A DNA stretch of 64,000 bases from Chamaesiphon sp041738715. GTDB taxonomy: Bacteria > Cyanobacteriota > Cyanobacteriia > Cyanobacteriales > Chamaesiphonaceae. The position numbers and the translations under genes are program-made. Shown here in pieces: positions 16,422-25,369 of this stretch. The notes beneath the pieces were generated by a model. That model had not been told where the DNA came from. It did no database searches and saw only the letters and a list, made by a program, of their open reading frames with translations. How positions within the stretch are numbered: the stretch's first letter is position 1; the number at the start of each line of letters is the position of its first letter. The stretch is from positions 1 to 64,000 of the forward strand of contig JBGSPI010000092.1 in assembly GCA_041738715.1 (NCBI GenBank), in the 5' to 3' direction.

Positions 16422-17684
16422 ATGACCAATCCAACCGCCGCCGACGCGAATCTCCGCAACTATATCCTCGTCACGCTAGCATACTGGGGCTTTACCATTA
16501 CCGATGGTGCCCTACGAGTACTAGTATTACTCTACTTCAATAGTATCGGCTACACCCCGATTCAAATTGCCTCTCTATTCCTGTTCTACGAAGTTTTTGG
16601 TGTCGTCACCAATTTCCTCGGCGGTTGGATTGGCTCCCAATTTGGATTAAAAGTGACGCTCTACACAGGCATTGGGCTACAGGTATTCTCTTTAATTATG
16701 CTATCTCGGCTCGATCCTAGTTGGCCACAATTTACCGCCGTACTATTTGTGATGGGAGCGCAGGCTTTTTCGGGAGTTGCCAAAGACCTGACCAAGATGA
16801 GTACCAAGAGCGCGATTCGCTTGGTTGTGCCCCAAGATGCTCAATCTGCCTTGTTTAAGTGGGTCGCCATCCTCACCGGCTCGAAAAACGCGCTCAAAGG
16901 GGTGGGTTTTTTCGTTGGGAGTGCATTACTTGCCTCTGTTGGGTTTGTTTATTCCCTCTGGATAATGGCTGGAGTGCTGTTCATCCTGATGTTCAGCGGA
17001 CTAATGTTGCCTAAAGGCATGGGAAAAATCAAGGAGAAGGTCAAATTCAGCCAGTTATTTTCTAAGAGCAAAGAAATAAATGTCCTCTCAGCAGCAAGAT
17101 TTTTTCTATTTGGTTCGAGAGATGTTTGGTTCGTGGTGGGTTTACCTGTTTTTTTACGCAGTGTGTTAGGGTGGTCATTCGCTCAAGTTGGCGGATTTCT
17201 GGCGATTTGGGTGATTGGTTACGGGTTTATTCAATTTTCCGCCCCAACGCTACTAAAACGCTTTGATTCCGGTCGTCCACCCCAAGCTTCAACAATTCGG
17301 TTTTGGACTTTTGCACTTACCGCCGTGCCCGGACTAATTGCCATTGGTTTGCAATTTGGACTCGAACCTAATCGGGTAATTATTGCTGGATTGATGCTAT
17401 TTGGGGTAGTATTTGCGTTTAATTCCGCAGTCCATTCTTACTTAGTCTTGGCATTTACTGATGATGATAAAGTCGCGCTCAATGTGGGCTTCTATTACAT
17501 GGCAAACTCCGCTGGACGACTAGCGGGGACAATCCTATCTGGAGTGGTTTACCAGTCTTATGGATTAGTTGGTTGCTTATGGACTTCGATGGCGTTTATT
17601 TTGGCGGCTGGTTTGGTTTCACTTCAGCTACCCGATCCTCAGCCGAGTAAGGATATTGCCTGGAAAGCTGGAGAAGGTGATTAA
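16422..17684 (+). CDS. arsJ: ArsJ, MFS exporter of 1-arseno-3-phosphoglycerate
   Basis: A 420-residue major facilitator with about 11-12 hydrophobic helices and a clear match to ArsJ. Characteristic stretches are TLAYWGFTITDGALRVLVLL (about residues 17-36), FYEVFGVVTNFLGGWIG, GVAKDLTKMSTKSAIRLVVP (about 123-142) and FKWVAILTGSKNALKGVGFF. ArsJ expels the unstable arsenate ester made by the partner GAPDH, which then hydrolyses outside to arsenate. The gap-arsJ order and spacing match the known two-gene unit. Probably co-transcribed with gap and controlled by the ArsR-like dyad upstream. Confidence 0.93.
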   Translation: MTNPTAADANLRNYILVTLAYWGFTITDGALRVLVLLYFNSIGYTPIQIASLFLFYEVFGVVTNFLGGWIGSQFGLKVTLYTGIGLQVFSLIMLSRLDPSWPQFTAVLFVMGAQAFSGVAKDLTKMSTKSAIRLVVPQDAQSALFKWVAILTGSKNALKGVGFFVGSALLASVGFVYSLWIMAGVLFILMFSGLMLPKGMGKIKEKVKFSQLFSKSKEINVLSAARFFLFGSRDVWFVVGLPVFLRSVLGWSFAQVGGFLAIWVIGYGFIQFSAPTLLKRFDSGRPPQASTIRFWTFALTAVPGLIAIGLQFGLEPNRVIIAGLMLFGVVFAFNSAVHSYLVLAFTDDDKVALNVGFYYMANSAGRLAGTILSGVVYQSYGLVGCLWTSMAFILAAGLVSLQLPDPQPSKDIAWKAGEGD

Positions 17685-17736
17685 ATATAATTTATGATTG
17701 AAATAGAACTTAATCGAGCAAAATTGTTGAGGCGTT

Positions 17737-18201
17737 ATGTCGGAGGAAAAACTCGATCGAATTGAAAGCCAGTTAGGTCAATTGTTGGCAGGTATGTCTA
17801 CGATGACTCAAAATATTGGCATCTTAAAGCAGGATGTTAGCGGATTAAAGCAGGATGTCGGTGAATTAAAGCAAGATGTTGGTGGATTAAAGCAAGATGT
17901 CGGTGGATTAAAGCAGGATGTCGGCGAATTAAAGCAAGATGTTAGCGGATTGAAGCAAGATATCGGCGCAATGAAGCAAAATGATAACGCTTTGCGGGAA
18001 GATATGAACGATCTCCGCAACCGGATCAATAGCATTGAGGCTGCTGTGATGTTGCTAGTTCAAGATGGGTTTACGCCACTCCGAAATTATGCTGACGATC
18101 TAAATTTTGAACTATCAGAGGTTCAACGTAAAAATAGATTGCTAAATCGTCGAGTTAGGCGATTAGAACGCCGAGATATTGCTGATGACTTTGACTATTA
18201 A
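17737..18201 (+). CDS. Heptad-repeat coiled-coil protein
   Basis: A 154-residue soluble protein. After an N-terminal helix (MSEEKLDRIESQLGQLL), residues about 30-84 consist of seven near-identical 7-residue repeats of the form LKQDVGE/G, an uninterrupted heptad array that must form a coiled coil. It continues into DLRNRINSIEAAV and a basic C-terminus (NRLLNRRVRRLERR). No family function is known to me. The gene at 46058-46399 starts in the same way (MSEERLEQVEQKLDSLI) and is also coiled coil, so the two may be distant relatives. The repeat DNA is prone to copy-number change. Confidence 0.8.
   Translation: MSEEKLDRIESQLGQLLAGMSTMTQNIGILKQDVSGLKQDVGELKQDVGGLKQDVGGLKQDVGELKQDVSGLKQDIGAMKQNDNALREDMNDLRNRINSIEAAVMLLVQDGFTPLRNYADDLNFELSEVQRKNRLLNRRVRRLERRDIADDFDY
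17824..17991 (+). repeat. 21-bp tandem repeat array inside the coiled-coil gene
   Basis: Seven consecutive 21-base units (TTAAAGCAGGATGTCGGTGAA and variants, 17824-17970) plus a degenerate eighth to 17991. Each unit encodes one heptad (LKQDV-x-x), so array length can change without a frameshift. Confidence 0.9.
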
Positions 18202-18208
18202 GCTCTAA

Positions 18209-21200
18209 TTAAGCAGAGCGGAGTAGTTCTCTACTTTGTTGTTGTTGCCAAACACTAAAAATTTCACCTCGACCATCATCTAATAAGGATCGATCGAGTT
18301 GATAAACTTTTTCAAGTTTACCTTGTCCATTTAAAATAGAGCGAGTAGGTTGAACTTTTAATCCGAGCAGTTGTAAGAATCGATTGAGAATAACGATCGG
18401 ACTCACTTCCCCACTTGTATTATAGGGAATATCAATACCAATTGCACGTTTGATATGTTGGCTGCACAAATAGCTAATTCGTTTCAGTGAGACGAGATCG
18501 GGATCGGTAATTTGCATTTCTCGATCGGCATCAAGAAAGTTGATAATTCCCAAGGCTAATAATCCCTGGATTTTGAGAATATGGTGGTTTGCATCAGGTA
18601 AGAATACTCGATCTGGTCTATTTTCGACATCATCTCGATTCCAAACTAAATAGATGGACTGAGGTAAATATTGCTGATGATTGAGTAGGTAAAAATGAGT
18701 TAATAGTTGCCCATAATAGCCCTTATCATCTTTTAATTTGAGTTCGGGTGTGATGGTAATTCCATATCGTTGTTGGAGGGTATATTTCTCCACTTGAGCG
18801 CGTTCTAATTCACTTAAAAAGCGTTTGTTTGTGAGAAACTGGTACTCACGGTGGCTGATGTCTGGAGCAGTAGCAATCGCTTGTGCCAACTGAGTTTTAA
18901 CCTGCTGTTGAATTTTTTTTGTCTGAGTACCGATCAGACTATACTCGCGATCGCGCTGTGTTTTTTGCTTGTGAATATTGGCAATTTCTCGCATAATTTC
19001 TAAAGATTTTTCAGGATCGGTTTTTGCTGCGTGGATCAGTGCAGTGCGGAGTTCTTGTAAACTCTGACGATCTCGATCTTCACTCACAATTTGAATCTGA
19101 TGTCCCTCGCCCATCAAGCCAGCTTTTACAGCATCACGGTAGAGTGTAATTGAAGCATTAATTCGAGCGGCAAATCTTGCCCAAGTGCGAAGATGAATCG
19201 GATCGTAAACAAACGGTATATCGACATCAATTCGGGATAATGGACACATGAGCGCGTAATTTTCTTGATAATTTTCTTGATACCAATGAGCTAACGCCCG
19301 ATAATTATTACTCCCACTGCCAATTGTCCCCATCCCTCTTTTGGCACACCAAATATGACGCGGTACATTTGCCCGAACTCTAGCTAATGCTTGGCGAACT
19401 TCTGGATCGGGAATTACACCCTGAAAGATACCATATACTCGATCGAAATGTTTGACATCGATACTCACTCCAGTACCTAAAGTTGGGGTGACAAATACGG
19501 CATCATATTCTGGTGCTTGAGTATTAATTGCTGAAACAAAATCGACTGCAGGATGTCCAATCGTGTTAGTAGTATGACTGCAAACTACCAAAGTTTTAGT
19601 ATAGCGATCTTCCAATTGCTTGAGCGTCTGTTTGATATAACGACAGGTTGTATCAGAACCATAACGACCAGATCGACTGTCTGTGGTAACATAACACTTA
19701 TACCCAGCGCGGAGATCGAGTTCTAGTTGGTGAATCAGAGCCGTAGGATTAGGAGTATCGTAAAAGTGAACATCCCATCCTCGTTCGGCTTGCCAATGGT
19801 TAATCAGAATCCACGGTTCGATCTCTGTATTGGCTAATTTTTTGAGATAATCGATCGAAATATCCGATAAGTCTGCATCTTGAGCGATAACTAGTCCATT
19901 TGTCTCCAACACTCTAGCAATCAGGTGTTGAAAAGTTTTTAAAATCGCTAATCGTTTCTTTTTACAGGTCGAACTATGGAGTAAATGCCAGAGTGATTGT
20001 TCGACTTCATCTAAAATAATTACCCCACCCACCCAATCATCTGGATTGAGTTTCCACATTGAATCTAAACATAAACCAAGGCTATCTGTGGTCAGATGTG
20101 GAATATCTTGATTAATCCAATTCACCCCAATTTTTTGGCACAGAAATCTACCTAATTGAATTCGATGAGTTAATAATAATACTGGACAATTACTTGCTTG
20201 TGCAGCAGCAACGACGGGAATTAATGCTGTAGTTTTACCAGTTCCTTTAGCTGACTTAATGCCGACTATACCACTAGTCGGAAATTCAAATCCATGCAAA
20301 TAACGCAGATTGACAGATAGATTGGCAGGATAGGTTAATTCACTATGACGCTTAGATTGAGCCAGATCTATTTCTAGATCCAATGATTGTTGATAAACCT
20401 CCTGAAAAATATTAATTCCACGCGCCGCAATCAAATCATCAACACCTTTCTCATCTCCAGGCAGTCGAATCACTTTAACGACAGATTTTGCCTGATGAAG
20501 TAATTCACCTAAGTGGATTATTGCTGTGTCAACTAATTTTGATTTACGCGGAACATTTTCATAATCAAAACAGATATAAAAGCTTTGTTTCTGACTGGCA
20601 AATACTGCCAACTCAGGAATTAAATTCCTGCCAATTATATTGCCTTGCAAGTCTCTAATTACTCGATAGCCACTATTAATTCCTGGCAAGGCGATTGCTG
20701 GATAGCCATAAGTCAAAAGAGTTGCAGCCTTCTTGACTCCCTCACAAATAACAATCGGTATTTGCTGTTCAATGACCCATTGCCAAAAACCGATCGCTTC
20801 TCCATGTCGATCTATATCAATTTGTAGTGGTAATTTAGATCTAAATAGATTAGCAGTTTTTGTCCAAATTTCTGATGTTACTCGCAAACAAAATAATCTA
20901 GTTGGAACATGGGGCGGATGCTCATATTTAATAACTTTACCCTCTGAATTTTTAGCTGGTAATTTGGGTTTAAAAGTTCCCCATTCCATCGGCTGCCATT
21001 TATTCAAAGGATCTAGACCACTACACCACCAGCCACCCTGGATACAATGGGCATATCTGCGCATCCAACTAGGGATTACCTGACCGCTATTATTACGCGG
21101 AATTTGTGGTGAAATAAATAATCGATCATAAGCAGAATTTCCATCTAGAGATATGAAATTTAGTCCGACTAATGCTCGATCGATTCCACTAGCAGTAACC

Positions 21201-21241
21201 AATTCTGTATGGTGGATAGGATGTAGATCGGATTGTCCCAT
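18209..21241 (-). CDS. CyRepA1-family plasmid replication protein (DUF3854 plus helicase)
   Basis: A large protein (1010 residues) of the CyRepA1 type known from cyanobacterial plasmids. The N-terminal third has the DUF3854/TOPRIM-like region (KYEHPPHVPTRLFCLRV at about 90; VICEGVKKAATLLTYGYPAIALPG at about 160-185; a CFDYEN acidic motif). A helicase-type ATPase follows, with Walker A IKSAKGTGKTT (about 325-335), Walker B GGVIILDEVEQSLW, TPTLGTGVSIDVKHFDRVYG and the arginine-rich QALARVRANVP. ATG 21241 was chosen over TTG 21259. No other plasmid genes flank it; the neighbours are chromosomal. It may be an integrated plasmid trace or a domesticated copy. Confidence 0.85.
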   Translation of the reverse strand: MGQSDLHPIHHTELVTASGIDRALVGLNFISLDGNSAYDRLFISPQIPRNNSGQVIPSWMRRYAHCIQGGWWCSGLDPLNKWQPMEWGTFKPKLPAKNSEGKVIKYEHPPHVPTRLFCLRVTSEIWTKTANLFRSKLPLQIDIDRHGEAIGFWQWVIEQQIPIVICEGVKKAATLLTYGYPAIALPGINSGYRVIRDLQGNIIGRNLIPELAVFASQKQSFYICFDYENVPRKSKLVDTAIIHLGELLHQAKSVVKVIRLPGDEKGVDDLIAARGINIFQEVYQQSLDLEIDLAQSKRHSELTYPANLSVNLRYLHGFEFPTSGIVGIKSAKGTGKTTALIPVVAAAQASNCPVLLLTHRIQLGRFLCQKIGVNWINQDIPHLTTDSLGLCLDSMWKLNPDDWVGGVIILDEVEQSLWHLLHSSTCKKKRLAILKTFQHLIARVLETNGLVIAQDADLSDISIDYLKKLANTEIEPWILINHWQAERGWDVHFYDTPNPTALIHQLELDLRAGYKCYVTTDSRSGRYGSDTTCRYIKQTLKQLEDRYTKTLVVCSHTTNTIGHPAVDFVSAINTQAPEYDAVFVTPTLGTGVSIDVKHFDRVYGIFQGVIPDPEVRQALARVRANVPRHIWCAKRGMGTIGSGSNNYRALAHWYQENYQENYALMCPLSRIDVDIPFVYDPIHLRTWARFAARINASITLYRDAVKAGLMGEGHQIQIVSEDRDRQSLQELRTALIHAAKTDPEKSLEIMREIANIHKQKTQRDREYSLIGTQTKKIQQQVKTQLAQAIATAPDISHREYQFLTNKRFLSELERAQVEKYTLQQRYGITITPELKLKDDKGYYGQLLTHFYLLNHQQYLPQSIYLVWNRDDVENRPDRVFLPDANHHILKIQGLLALGIINFLDADREMQITDPDLVSLKRISYLCSQHIKRAIGIDIPYNTSGEVSPIVILNRFLQLLGLKVQPTRSILNGQGKLEKVYQLDRSLLDDGRGEIFSVWQQQQSRELLRSA

Positions 21242-21614
21242 AGAATAGATCAGTTGCAAGGAGGGGGACTCATATTCTAATCGAAACTTTCCAGAAAAAC
21301 CGAGATTTATAGATTTTTTTTAATTCGATCGCATCTGGGGAGCTTGACAATTTTCAACCACTATGGATGGTGTAATAAATATGAACCAATAGTTCATTCA
21401 TTCTCTTTCATTGAATGACAATTTTGGTAGTTGTTTGTGATGAATTTATGCTGCCAGTAGTGACAATCACATCAATCAGCGACCTTTAATCACCCGCCCA
21501 GTTGTCACCGATCCTAGATCCGGATATTAGGCTAAATCTTGACCACGATCGATCTTTAGTGTTGAATAGCAATAGATTAAATTGACTAATTTTTTAATAC
21601 TAAGGTAACAATCG
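21242..21614. other. Divergent intergenic region
   Basis: About 370 AT-rich bases between the divergent CyRepA1-type gene and the psb34-like gene. A TTGACA word near 21344 and an imperfect TTCATTCATT / TTGAATGA dyad near 21391-21420 are possible regulatory elements; neither has a clear partner. No open frame is supported and no iteron-like origin repeats were seen. Confidence 0.4.
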
Positions 21615-21788
21615 ATGCCATATATCAATAATGATGGTGACAATAGGTTGAATAATTTTCCAACCGAGCCGAAAATGTACACTGCCGAACCGGCTACTCC
21701 CAGCCAGAAGCGAAATTATCTGATTATTGGCACAGTTGGTGTGATACTGGTCGTTGGCTTAATTTTCGTGGCGAAGGCGGTATCTTAA
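21615..21788 (+). CDS. psb34: Psb34-like small photosystem II assembly protein
   Basis: A 57-residue single-pass membrane protein. The N-terminal soluble part contains RLNNFPTEPKMYTAEPATPSQKRNY-like features: a LNNF..EPKMY motif as in Psb34 and high-light-inducible relatives, then QKRNY and one hydrophobic helix (about residues 35-55) ending in FVAKAVS. Psb34 binds CP47 during photosystem II assembly and competes there with HliA. AAGG lies nine bases before the ATG. The assignment rests on remembered family sequence and on size and topology. Confidence 0.7.
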   Translation: MPYINNDGDNRLNNFPTEPKMYTAEPATPSQKRNYLIIGTVGVILVVGLIFVAKAVS

Positions 21789-21816
21789 ATTTAAAAGTTG
21801 AGGAAAGGAAAGCTGT

Positions 21817-22443
21817 TCATTTGGGTGGCAATTCCCCAGCTTGCCGTGGAAAAGAAGTCACTTTTCCGACATGACAGTCATTCAGCCAAGTGCGAATCGC
21901 TTCACCGACAATTGTCCGACTGCTTTCCGTCGGTGGGGCGATGACAGTATCCTCTGTGCGGGGACTAGTGCTGGTTCGTGAATAAATATTGCTCAGTCGC
22001 CAACCCAATCGTGTGTTGACGAGAAATAGCCAGTGGAACTGCTGAATTTTGGCTGACTTTGTGCCCGTGTATTGTACTTCTAGAGTAGTAATAAAGACCT
22101 GTGTTGGCCCAGCTTGAGGGAAAAGTGGTGGATATTCTCGACTTGTATTGTCAATCGGCGTAAATTCTGGTCTCCCGGCGAGGATCACAGAACTATAGAC
22201 TAGATCGGTTCGTTTCCGCCGTCGCTGAATGATCCGATTGGCATAGCTGGGTAAATCTCGCAACAATAAACTAGTCAAAGTCTCCACATTTGCTGGGCAA
22301 GTCTGGGCAGCTAATGAAATAGCCCGAAGGTCAAACCCCAATTGATGTGTTGGCAGAGCCTCTGCCTGGGCAGAACTAAAATCGCACGGATACTCGATCA
22401 CAGGGCAAGAGGCGACGTAGTTACCAAAAATTGGAAATATCAC
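21817..22443 (-). CDS. Conserved cyanobacterial hypothetical protein coupled to thrB
   Basis: A 208-residue protein that I do not assign to a named family. It begins with a GTG at 22443, overlapping the thrB stop by four bases (GTGA), so translation is coupled. The N-terminus (residues 1-30) is weakly hydrophobic and may be a signal or anchor. The middle contains a basic stretch (NRIIQRRRKRTDLV), and WLFLVNTRLGWRLSNIYSRT near 140-160 resembles an NTF2- or lipoprotein-like beta structure. The tight coupling to homoserine kinase appears to be positional; no threonine-pathway motif is visible. Confidence 0.75.
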   Translation of the reverse strand: MIFPIFGNYVASCPVIEYPCDFSSAQAEALPTHQLGFDLRAISLAAQTCPANVETLTSLLLRDLPSYANRIIQRRRKRTDLVYSSVILAGRPEFTPIDNTSREYPPLFPQAGPTQVFITTLEVQYTGTKSAKIQQFHWLFLVNTRLGWRLSNIYSRTSTSPRTEDTVIAPPTESSRTIVGEAIRTWLNDCHVGKVTSFPRQAGELPPK

Positions 22444-23345
22444 AATTCACGAGCACCTTGGAGATCCAATGTCAATGTTTGGGCTGTTGCAACAATCTGA
22501 TCGGACAGCCAAGCTGTAGACATTGCCTCAGCAACTGCTGGAGCGTGTTCTGCATGGCTTAAAGCTAATAGGGTAGGGCCTGCACCACTAATCACCATTC
22601 CATAGCCACCAGCCGCAAGTACAGCTTGTTCTACATCATTATAGCCAGGAATTAATCGTTGACGATATGGTTGGTGCAACCGATCGACCAAGGCGGCTCT
22701 CAACCACTCGGCATTGCCAGTCTCCAATCCACGAATGAGTAAACCCAAATGGGCGGTATTAAAGATCGCATCAGCGCGGCTGTATTCAGTTGGTAAGACA
22801 CTCCGTGCAGCTTCGGTTGATAGTTCAAAATCGGGGATAGCAACTACTACAGCAACACTACTATGCCAGGGAATGTCGGCGATCTCCCAACCAGTCGCCG
22901 CAGTTGCTGCCAACCGACAGCCGCCAATCAAGGCTGGTACGACGTTATCGGGATGTCCTTCCATTTCAATCGCTAGTTGCATCACTTCTGCGGTAGACAA
23001 AGGAGCACCAGCTAAAGTATTTGCGCCGAGTAATCCACCGACAATCGCCGTAGCCGAGCTACCCAATCCACGGGCTAGAGGTACCCCTAACTTGATCTCC
23101 AGTTGGATCACTGGGGGCGTGCGATCGATTCGCTGATAGAGTTTGAGAAAAGCTTGATAGGCAAGATTGGTAGCATCGGTATTGACTCTTGCCGCTTCTA
23201 ATCCGCGCACAGCGATCACGAGATCCGGAGCATCGATCGGGGTCAAAGTAAACTCGTTATACAGGCTCAATGCTGCACCGATACAGTCAAATCCTGCCCC
23301 TAAATTAGCGGTGGTAGCAGGTACGCGAATCATGGCTATCGTCAT
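22440..23345 (-). CDS. thrB: Homoserine kinase ThrB
   Basis: A 301-residue GHMP-family kinase that phosphorylates L-homoserine with ATP, the step before threonine synthase. The ATP-binding GHMP motif PLARGLGSSATA lies at about residues 88-99, the N-terminal VRVPATTANLGAGFDCIG is typical of ThrB, and motif 3 appears as YGMVISGAGPTLLALS near 250-265. Full length. The following hypothetical gene overlaps its stop, indicating an operon. An alternative start four codons in (M5) cannot be excluded. Confidence 0.96.
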   Translation of the reverse strand: MTIAMIRVPATTANLGAGFDCIGAALSLYNEFTLTPIDAPDLVIAVRGLEAARVNTDATNLAYQAFLKLYQRIDRTPPVIQLEIKLGVPLARGLGSSATAIVGGLLGANTLAGAPLSTAEVMQLAIEMEGHPDNVVPALIGGCRLAATAATGWEIADIPWHSSVAVVVAIPDFELSTEAARSVLPTEYSRADAIFNTAHLGLLIRGLETGNAEWLRAALVDRLHQPYRQRLIPGYNDVEQAVLAAGGYGMVISGAGPTLLALSHAEHAPAVAEAMSTAWLSDQIVATAQTLTLDLQGAREL

Positions 23346-23788
23346 GCAAAATTATGAATAGTGATAAAAGCTAGTAATAAACTATTGGTGCCGTTAGGAT
23401 ATCAGGTTTGATTTGCCATTGCCTATACTACATTAGCATGGGTACCCAAATTGTTGGTCAGGAACAATAGAAATCGACAGCCTCAGCTACACTAGAAAAT
23501 GTAAATGAATGTCACAGAATGCAAAGTATTCTAACCACGCGATCGAAGTCAGTTTCCACGACCCGATAAGATGCTAATGTATAGGTAATCACAGAAAATG
23601 TGAGGTAGTTATCTTCCCCATTCCTCAACAATCACTAATTAAAGCTGACTTTAACCTGTAATGTAGTATTATTCATTGTTTAGGTGAGATGCTATATCAA
23701 CGAGTCAGTATAGTGAAAAAAGTCGCTACACCAGAAAGCTAAATTTTTCTCATTTTTTATCCAACGTCATACCCAGTGGGAGATGCTT
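23346..23788. other. Divergent intergenic region thrB / hpf
   Basis: About 440 bases without a supported gene. The right part is probably the 5' leader of the hpf/lrtA gene; leaders of light-repressed lrtA transcripts are known to be long in cyanobacteria. No clear promoter or riboswitch could be fixed by eye. Confidence 0.4.
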
Positions 23789-24379
23789 ATGAAGCTTGTG
23801 CTCCAGAGTAAAAATATCGAAATTACTGATGCCATTCGTGAATATGTGAATCAGAAAATTGAAAAGGCAGTCAGTCATTTTGAGCATATCACGACCGAAG
23901 TAGATGTAAATCTATCAGTTGCCAAAAATCCCCGCATTGCTTCTTCACAAGTAGCTGAGGTAACTATTTACGCTAATGGGGCAGTGATTCGAGCAGAAGA
24001 AGCGAGCGAACATCTATATGCAAGTATCGATCTCGTTGCAGACAAGATTTCTCGCCAATTGCGCAAGTATAAAGAACGGAGTTCTAACAAGAAGGAGCGA
24101 GTAGATTCTAAAGATCTCGGAGAAGAAATAGATCTATCATTATTGGACTATAATCTCACCGATAATCGATCCGCAACTTTACCAGCAGAGGTAGTTCGGA
24201 CTAAGTACTTTGCTATGTCTAAATTGACGATCGAAGAAGCCTTAGCTCAGTTGCAATTAGTCGATCATGATTTCTATATGTATCGCAGTGCCGAAACAGG
24301 TGAAATTAATGTAGTTTATCGACGTAATCATGGAGGCTTCGGAGTAATTCAACCTCGCGATGGTACAGGTGAAAATTAG
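23789..24379 (+). CDS. hpf: Ribosome hibernation-promoting factor, long form (LrtA/HPF)
   Basis: A 196-residue protein with the S30AE ribosome-binding domain at about residues 1-105 (MKLVLQSKNIEITDAIREYV; KIEKAVSHFEHI; VTIYANGAVIRAEE) and the C-terminal dimerisation domain at about 135-190 (VVRTKYFAMSKLTIEEALAQL, VVYRRNHGGFGVIQPR). The long form dimerises 70S ribosomes into inactive 100S particles in darkness or starvation. ATG 23789 was chosen because GTGGGAG ends six bases before it; an ATG two codons earlier abuts that site. An intrinsic terminator follows at 24480. Confidence 0.95.
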   Translation: MKLVLQSKNIEITDAIREYVNQKIEKAVSHFEHITTEVDVNLSVAKNPRIASSQVAEVTIYANGAVIRAEEASEHLYASIDLVADKISRQLRKYKERSSNKKERVDSKDLGEEIDLSLLDYNLTDNRSATLPAEVVRTKYFAMSKLTIEEALAQLQLVDHDFYMYRSAETGEINVVYRRNHGGFGVIQPRDGTGEN

Positions 24380-24479
24380 GAAAAAGTAATTACTACAACA
24401 TAAATTAGTTAGCTAAAGTTGTAAAATTAAGTGATTTCCCGTTGGTAGTTTTCGTAGATTTAACTATCAGATGAACGAT

Positions 24480-24513
24480 CCAGGAAGATCCATAACAGAT
24501 CTTTCTGGTTTTT
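24480..24513 (+). terminator. Rho-independent terminator of hpf
   Basis: CCAGGAAGATC (24480-24490) and GATCTTTCTGG (24498-24508) form an 11-base stem with one mismatch and a seven-base loop, followed by TTTTT. It stands about 100 bases after the hpf stop, before the convergent EgtC-like gene. Confidence 0.75.
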
Positions 24514-24562
24514 GTGCGGTTTTGGGTTTTTAAAAATCAACAGACTGCAATTCACTGTCAGC

Positions 24563-25369
24563 CTAGATGATGTTCGAGATAGGAATCGGATGCGTTTGGA
24601 TCTCCAGATTTGATTCGACTGTAATAATACTTTGAACCTGACAACTCTGCCAGTTGCCCATAAATAGTGGCTCAGAGGCTAATATTACCGAATTCGGATA
24701 ATCGGGACTATCGCGAATCCAATAAAGTGACGGCACTGCGGTACCATAAGCAAATCGGGAGGCAATCAATCGATCGCCATCACTAATCACAATATTAGCT
24801 GAGATAGTAGTTTGTGCTGTCGCTGCTAAACCTCGCAGAATCTGTAAAGTGCGTTGGAGCGCGATTTCTAACGGGAGTTCGGGATGAGTATGGATTTCGC
24901 TCACCAAGAGGGCGAAGATATGTTCAGAATCGGTAGTACCATCGATCGATTGATAGATATGCAGGTGCAACCTGTCACGAATTTGTTTATATAAACCACT
25001 CCGAAAGTTATCGATAAATCCGTTATGCAAAAATAACAATTTACCATCTTCAAATGGCTGACAATTACTCAAACTGACAGATTGCTTTTCCGTCGCACTC
25101 CGCACATAAGCTAACATACAACCAGTTTCAACATACCGACTCAATGAGGGCAAATTCACATCATTCCAGATGGGCAGGGTATGTTTGTAGATAAATGGCT
25201 CGGTATCTCGATCAGTATGATACCAGCCAATCCCAAACCCATCAGCATTGATGATCCCTGCGGTCATTTCGCGCGGTTGATAGCCTTGAACGATCAGCGA
25301 ATGTTCTGGTTTAGAGATCAATCGATCGAGTGACTGGGGTATTCCCTTGTAAGCAAGCAGACGACACAT
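24563..25369 (-). CDS. EgtC-like class II glutamine amidotransferase
   Basis: A 268-residue N-terminal-nucleophile amidohydrolase of the class II glutamine amidotransferase fold. The catalytic Cys2 follows Met1 (MCRLLAYKG). Further family motifs are NADGFGIGWY (about 41-50), AYVRSAT (about 86-92) and LFLHNGFIDNF (about 113-123). It resembles EgtC, the gamma-glutamyl hydrolase of ergothioneine synthesis, but no other egt gene is near, so a different gamma-glutamyl substrate is possible. Monocistronic by position: the terminator at 25493 separates it from chlP. Confidence 0.85.
   Translation of the reverse strand: MCRLLAYKGIPQSLDRLISKPEHSLIVQGYQPREMTAGIINADGFGIGWYHTDRDTEPFIYKHTLPIWNDVNLPSLSRYVETGCMLAYVRSATEKQSVSLSNCQPFEDGKLLFLHNGFIDNFRSGLYKQIRDRLHLHIYQSIDGTTDSEHIFALLVSEIHTHPELPLEIALQRTLQILRGLAATAQTTISANIVISDGDRLIASRFAYGTAVPSLYWIRDSPDYPNSVILASEPLFMGNWQSCQVQSIITVESNLEIQTHPIPISNII

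Noticed and set aside
17824..17991. CRISPR-like array
   Set aside because: Units of 21 bases are contiguous, have no spacers and encode heptads in an open frame. It is a coding tandem repeat.
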